A DNA stretch of 7,173 nt from Halanaerobiales bacterium. GTDB taxonomy: Bacteria; Bacillota_F; Halanaerobiia; DY22613. A model generated the notes under the pieces. That model had not been told where the DNA came from and ran no database searches. It was given only the letters and a program-made list of their open reading frames with translations. A program made the translations under genes and the position numbers. The DNA lies in assembly GCA_023128035.1 (NCBI GenBank), contig JAGMES010000200.1, forward strand, positions 1 to 7,173. Reading direction: 5' to 3'. This document shows positions 6,898 to 7,173 of the stretch, piece after piece. Numbering within the stretch: position 1 is the stretch's first letter; the number at the start of each line of letters is the position of its first letter.

Positions 6898-6990
6898 CGT
6901 TCGGTCGGGTCGAGTAATGGCGCGGTAACATCATGTCCCGTTTCCATCACCCGCCCTAAGAACCATAATCAACTGACCTAGACCGAATCG
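6898..6990. other. GC-rich structured non-coding island, possible end of a mobile unit
   Basis: The 6898-6960 part is about 59% GC by direct count (37 of 63), far above the AT-rich DNA on both sides. It holds nested inverted repeats: outer TTCGGTC (6900-6906) with GACCGAA (6981-6987), and inner GGCG-C-GGT (6919-6926) with ACCCGCC (6949-6955). All six frames are short. It lies directly upstream of a promoter and a plus-strand gene that starts at 7080, and divergent from the housekeeping genes, as expected for an insertion sequence end or a structured leader RNA. I do not recognise the family. Confidence 0.4.
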
Positions 6991-7014
6991 CTCCAATAGA
7001 ACTTCATATTAACT

Positions 7015-7043
7015 TTGATTTCCAACCACAATCAGTATATAAT
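7015..7043 (+). promoter_or_regulatory. Sigma-A type promoter of the plus-strand gene at 7080
   Basis: TTGATT (7015-7020) is separated by exactly 17 bases from TATAAT (7038-7043), a perfect -10 hexamer with a -35 matching four of six. Transcription would begin near 7050, giving a leader of about 30 bases before ATG at 7080. A perfect 12-bp palindrome, TTCTATATAGAA (7043-7054), covers the end of the -10 and the predicted start point, where a repressor could block initiation. Confidence 0.7.
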
Positions 7044-7079
7044 TCTATATAGAAGAATAACACGAAAAGAGGATTCGAT

Positions 7080-7173
7080 ATGGGCAGAATAAAAGTGCAT
7101 CGTCAAAATATCAATAACCTGATTCAATCTGTTAGTTCCAAATCTATTTACCAATGGCTTGTCATACAAACAC
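7080..7173 (+). CDS. Unidentified protein, N-terminal fragment (partial, runs off right edge)
   Basis: Thirty-one codons are visible, beginning MGRIKVHRQNINNL and containing SIYQWLVIQT near the window end. The ATG is preceded by GAGG (7069-7072) with seven bases of spacing, and an in-frame TAG at 7050-7052 excludes a longer reading. A near-consensus promoter lies at 7015-7043. The start is basic and rich in polar residues, with no signal peptide or membrane segment in the visible part. I do not recognise the family from this stretch. Its orientation opposite to all other genes and the GC-rich structured segment upstream make a transposase or other mobile-element gene possible, but that is inference. 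Confidence 0.6.
   Translation, partial: MGRIKVHRQNINNLIQSVSSKSIYQWLVIQT

Noticed and set aside
6890..7079. IS110-type left end with a bridge RNA
   Set aside because: The protein starting at 7080 does not show the usual IS110 transposase beginning with an early GIDVSK-like motif.

Overview
The window looks like chromosomal DNA of a low-GC, probably anaerobic and spore-forming member of the Firmicutes (Clostridia or Halanaerobiales-like). The evidence is the AT-rich base composition, strong GGAGG-type ribosome binding sites, a YmfF/YmfH-type pair of M16 peptidases, a UPF0182 membrane protein, a selenium-dependent tRNA modification gene, and eleven residues at the left edge that resemble the start of SpoIIIAC. 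I cannot name the species.

Nearly all the coding capacity is on the minus strand and reads right to left. First comes a large UPF0182 membrane protein (4015-6768). A 107-base gap follows, filled mostly by a very strong hairpin (3927-3988). Then come two M16-family proteins that overlap by 17 bases: an HxxEH-less partner (2582-3904) and an HxxEH-containing zinc peptidase (1306-2598). Last is mnmH/selU, the tRNA 2-selenouridine synthase (163 to 1251 or 1266). The mnmH stop codon lies inside the right end of an IS200/IS605-type element (about 54/61-166), whose three hairpins look like an omega-RNA scaffold. No TnpB or TnpA coding sequence is visible beside it. To its left a minus-strand gene begins at 33 and leaves the window; it looks like spoIIIAC.

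The right edge is different. Between 6769 and 7079 there is a seven-codon ORF with a strong ribosome binding site, a GC-rich structured island (6898-6990) unlike its AT-rich surroundings, and a near-consensus sigma-A promoter (TTGATT-17-TATAAT) with a 12-bp palindrome across its -10 and start region. This promoter drives a plus-strand gene of unknown function that starts at 7080 and runs off the window. The segment could be the left part of an insertion or other mobile unit.

Functionally, the core of the window combines a likely heterodimeric M16 peptidase with a tRNA wobble-uridine selenation enzyme. YmfF/YmfH proteins are named in annotation for an association with EF-P 5-aminopentanol modification, so a link to translation is possible but not shown here. 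I see no clearly new multi-gene system. The most interesting items are the solo IS605-type right end abutting mnmH, the Fur-like box that exactly fills the spacer of a candidate mnmH promoter, the M16 pair that splits its catalytic residues between two proteins, and the structured island at the right edge.
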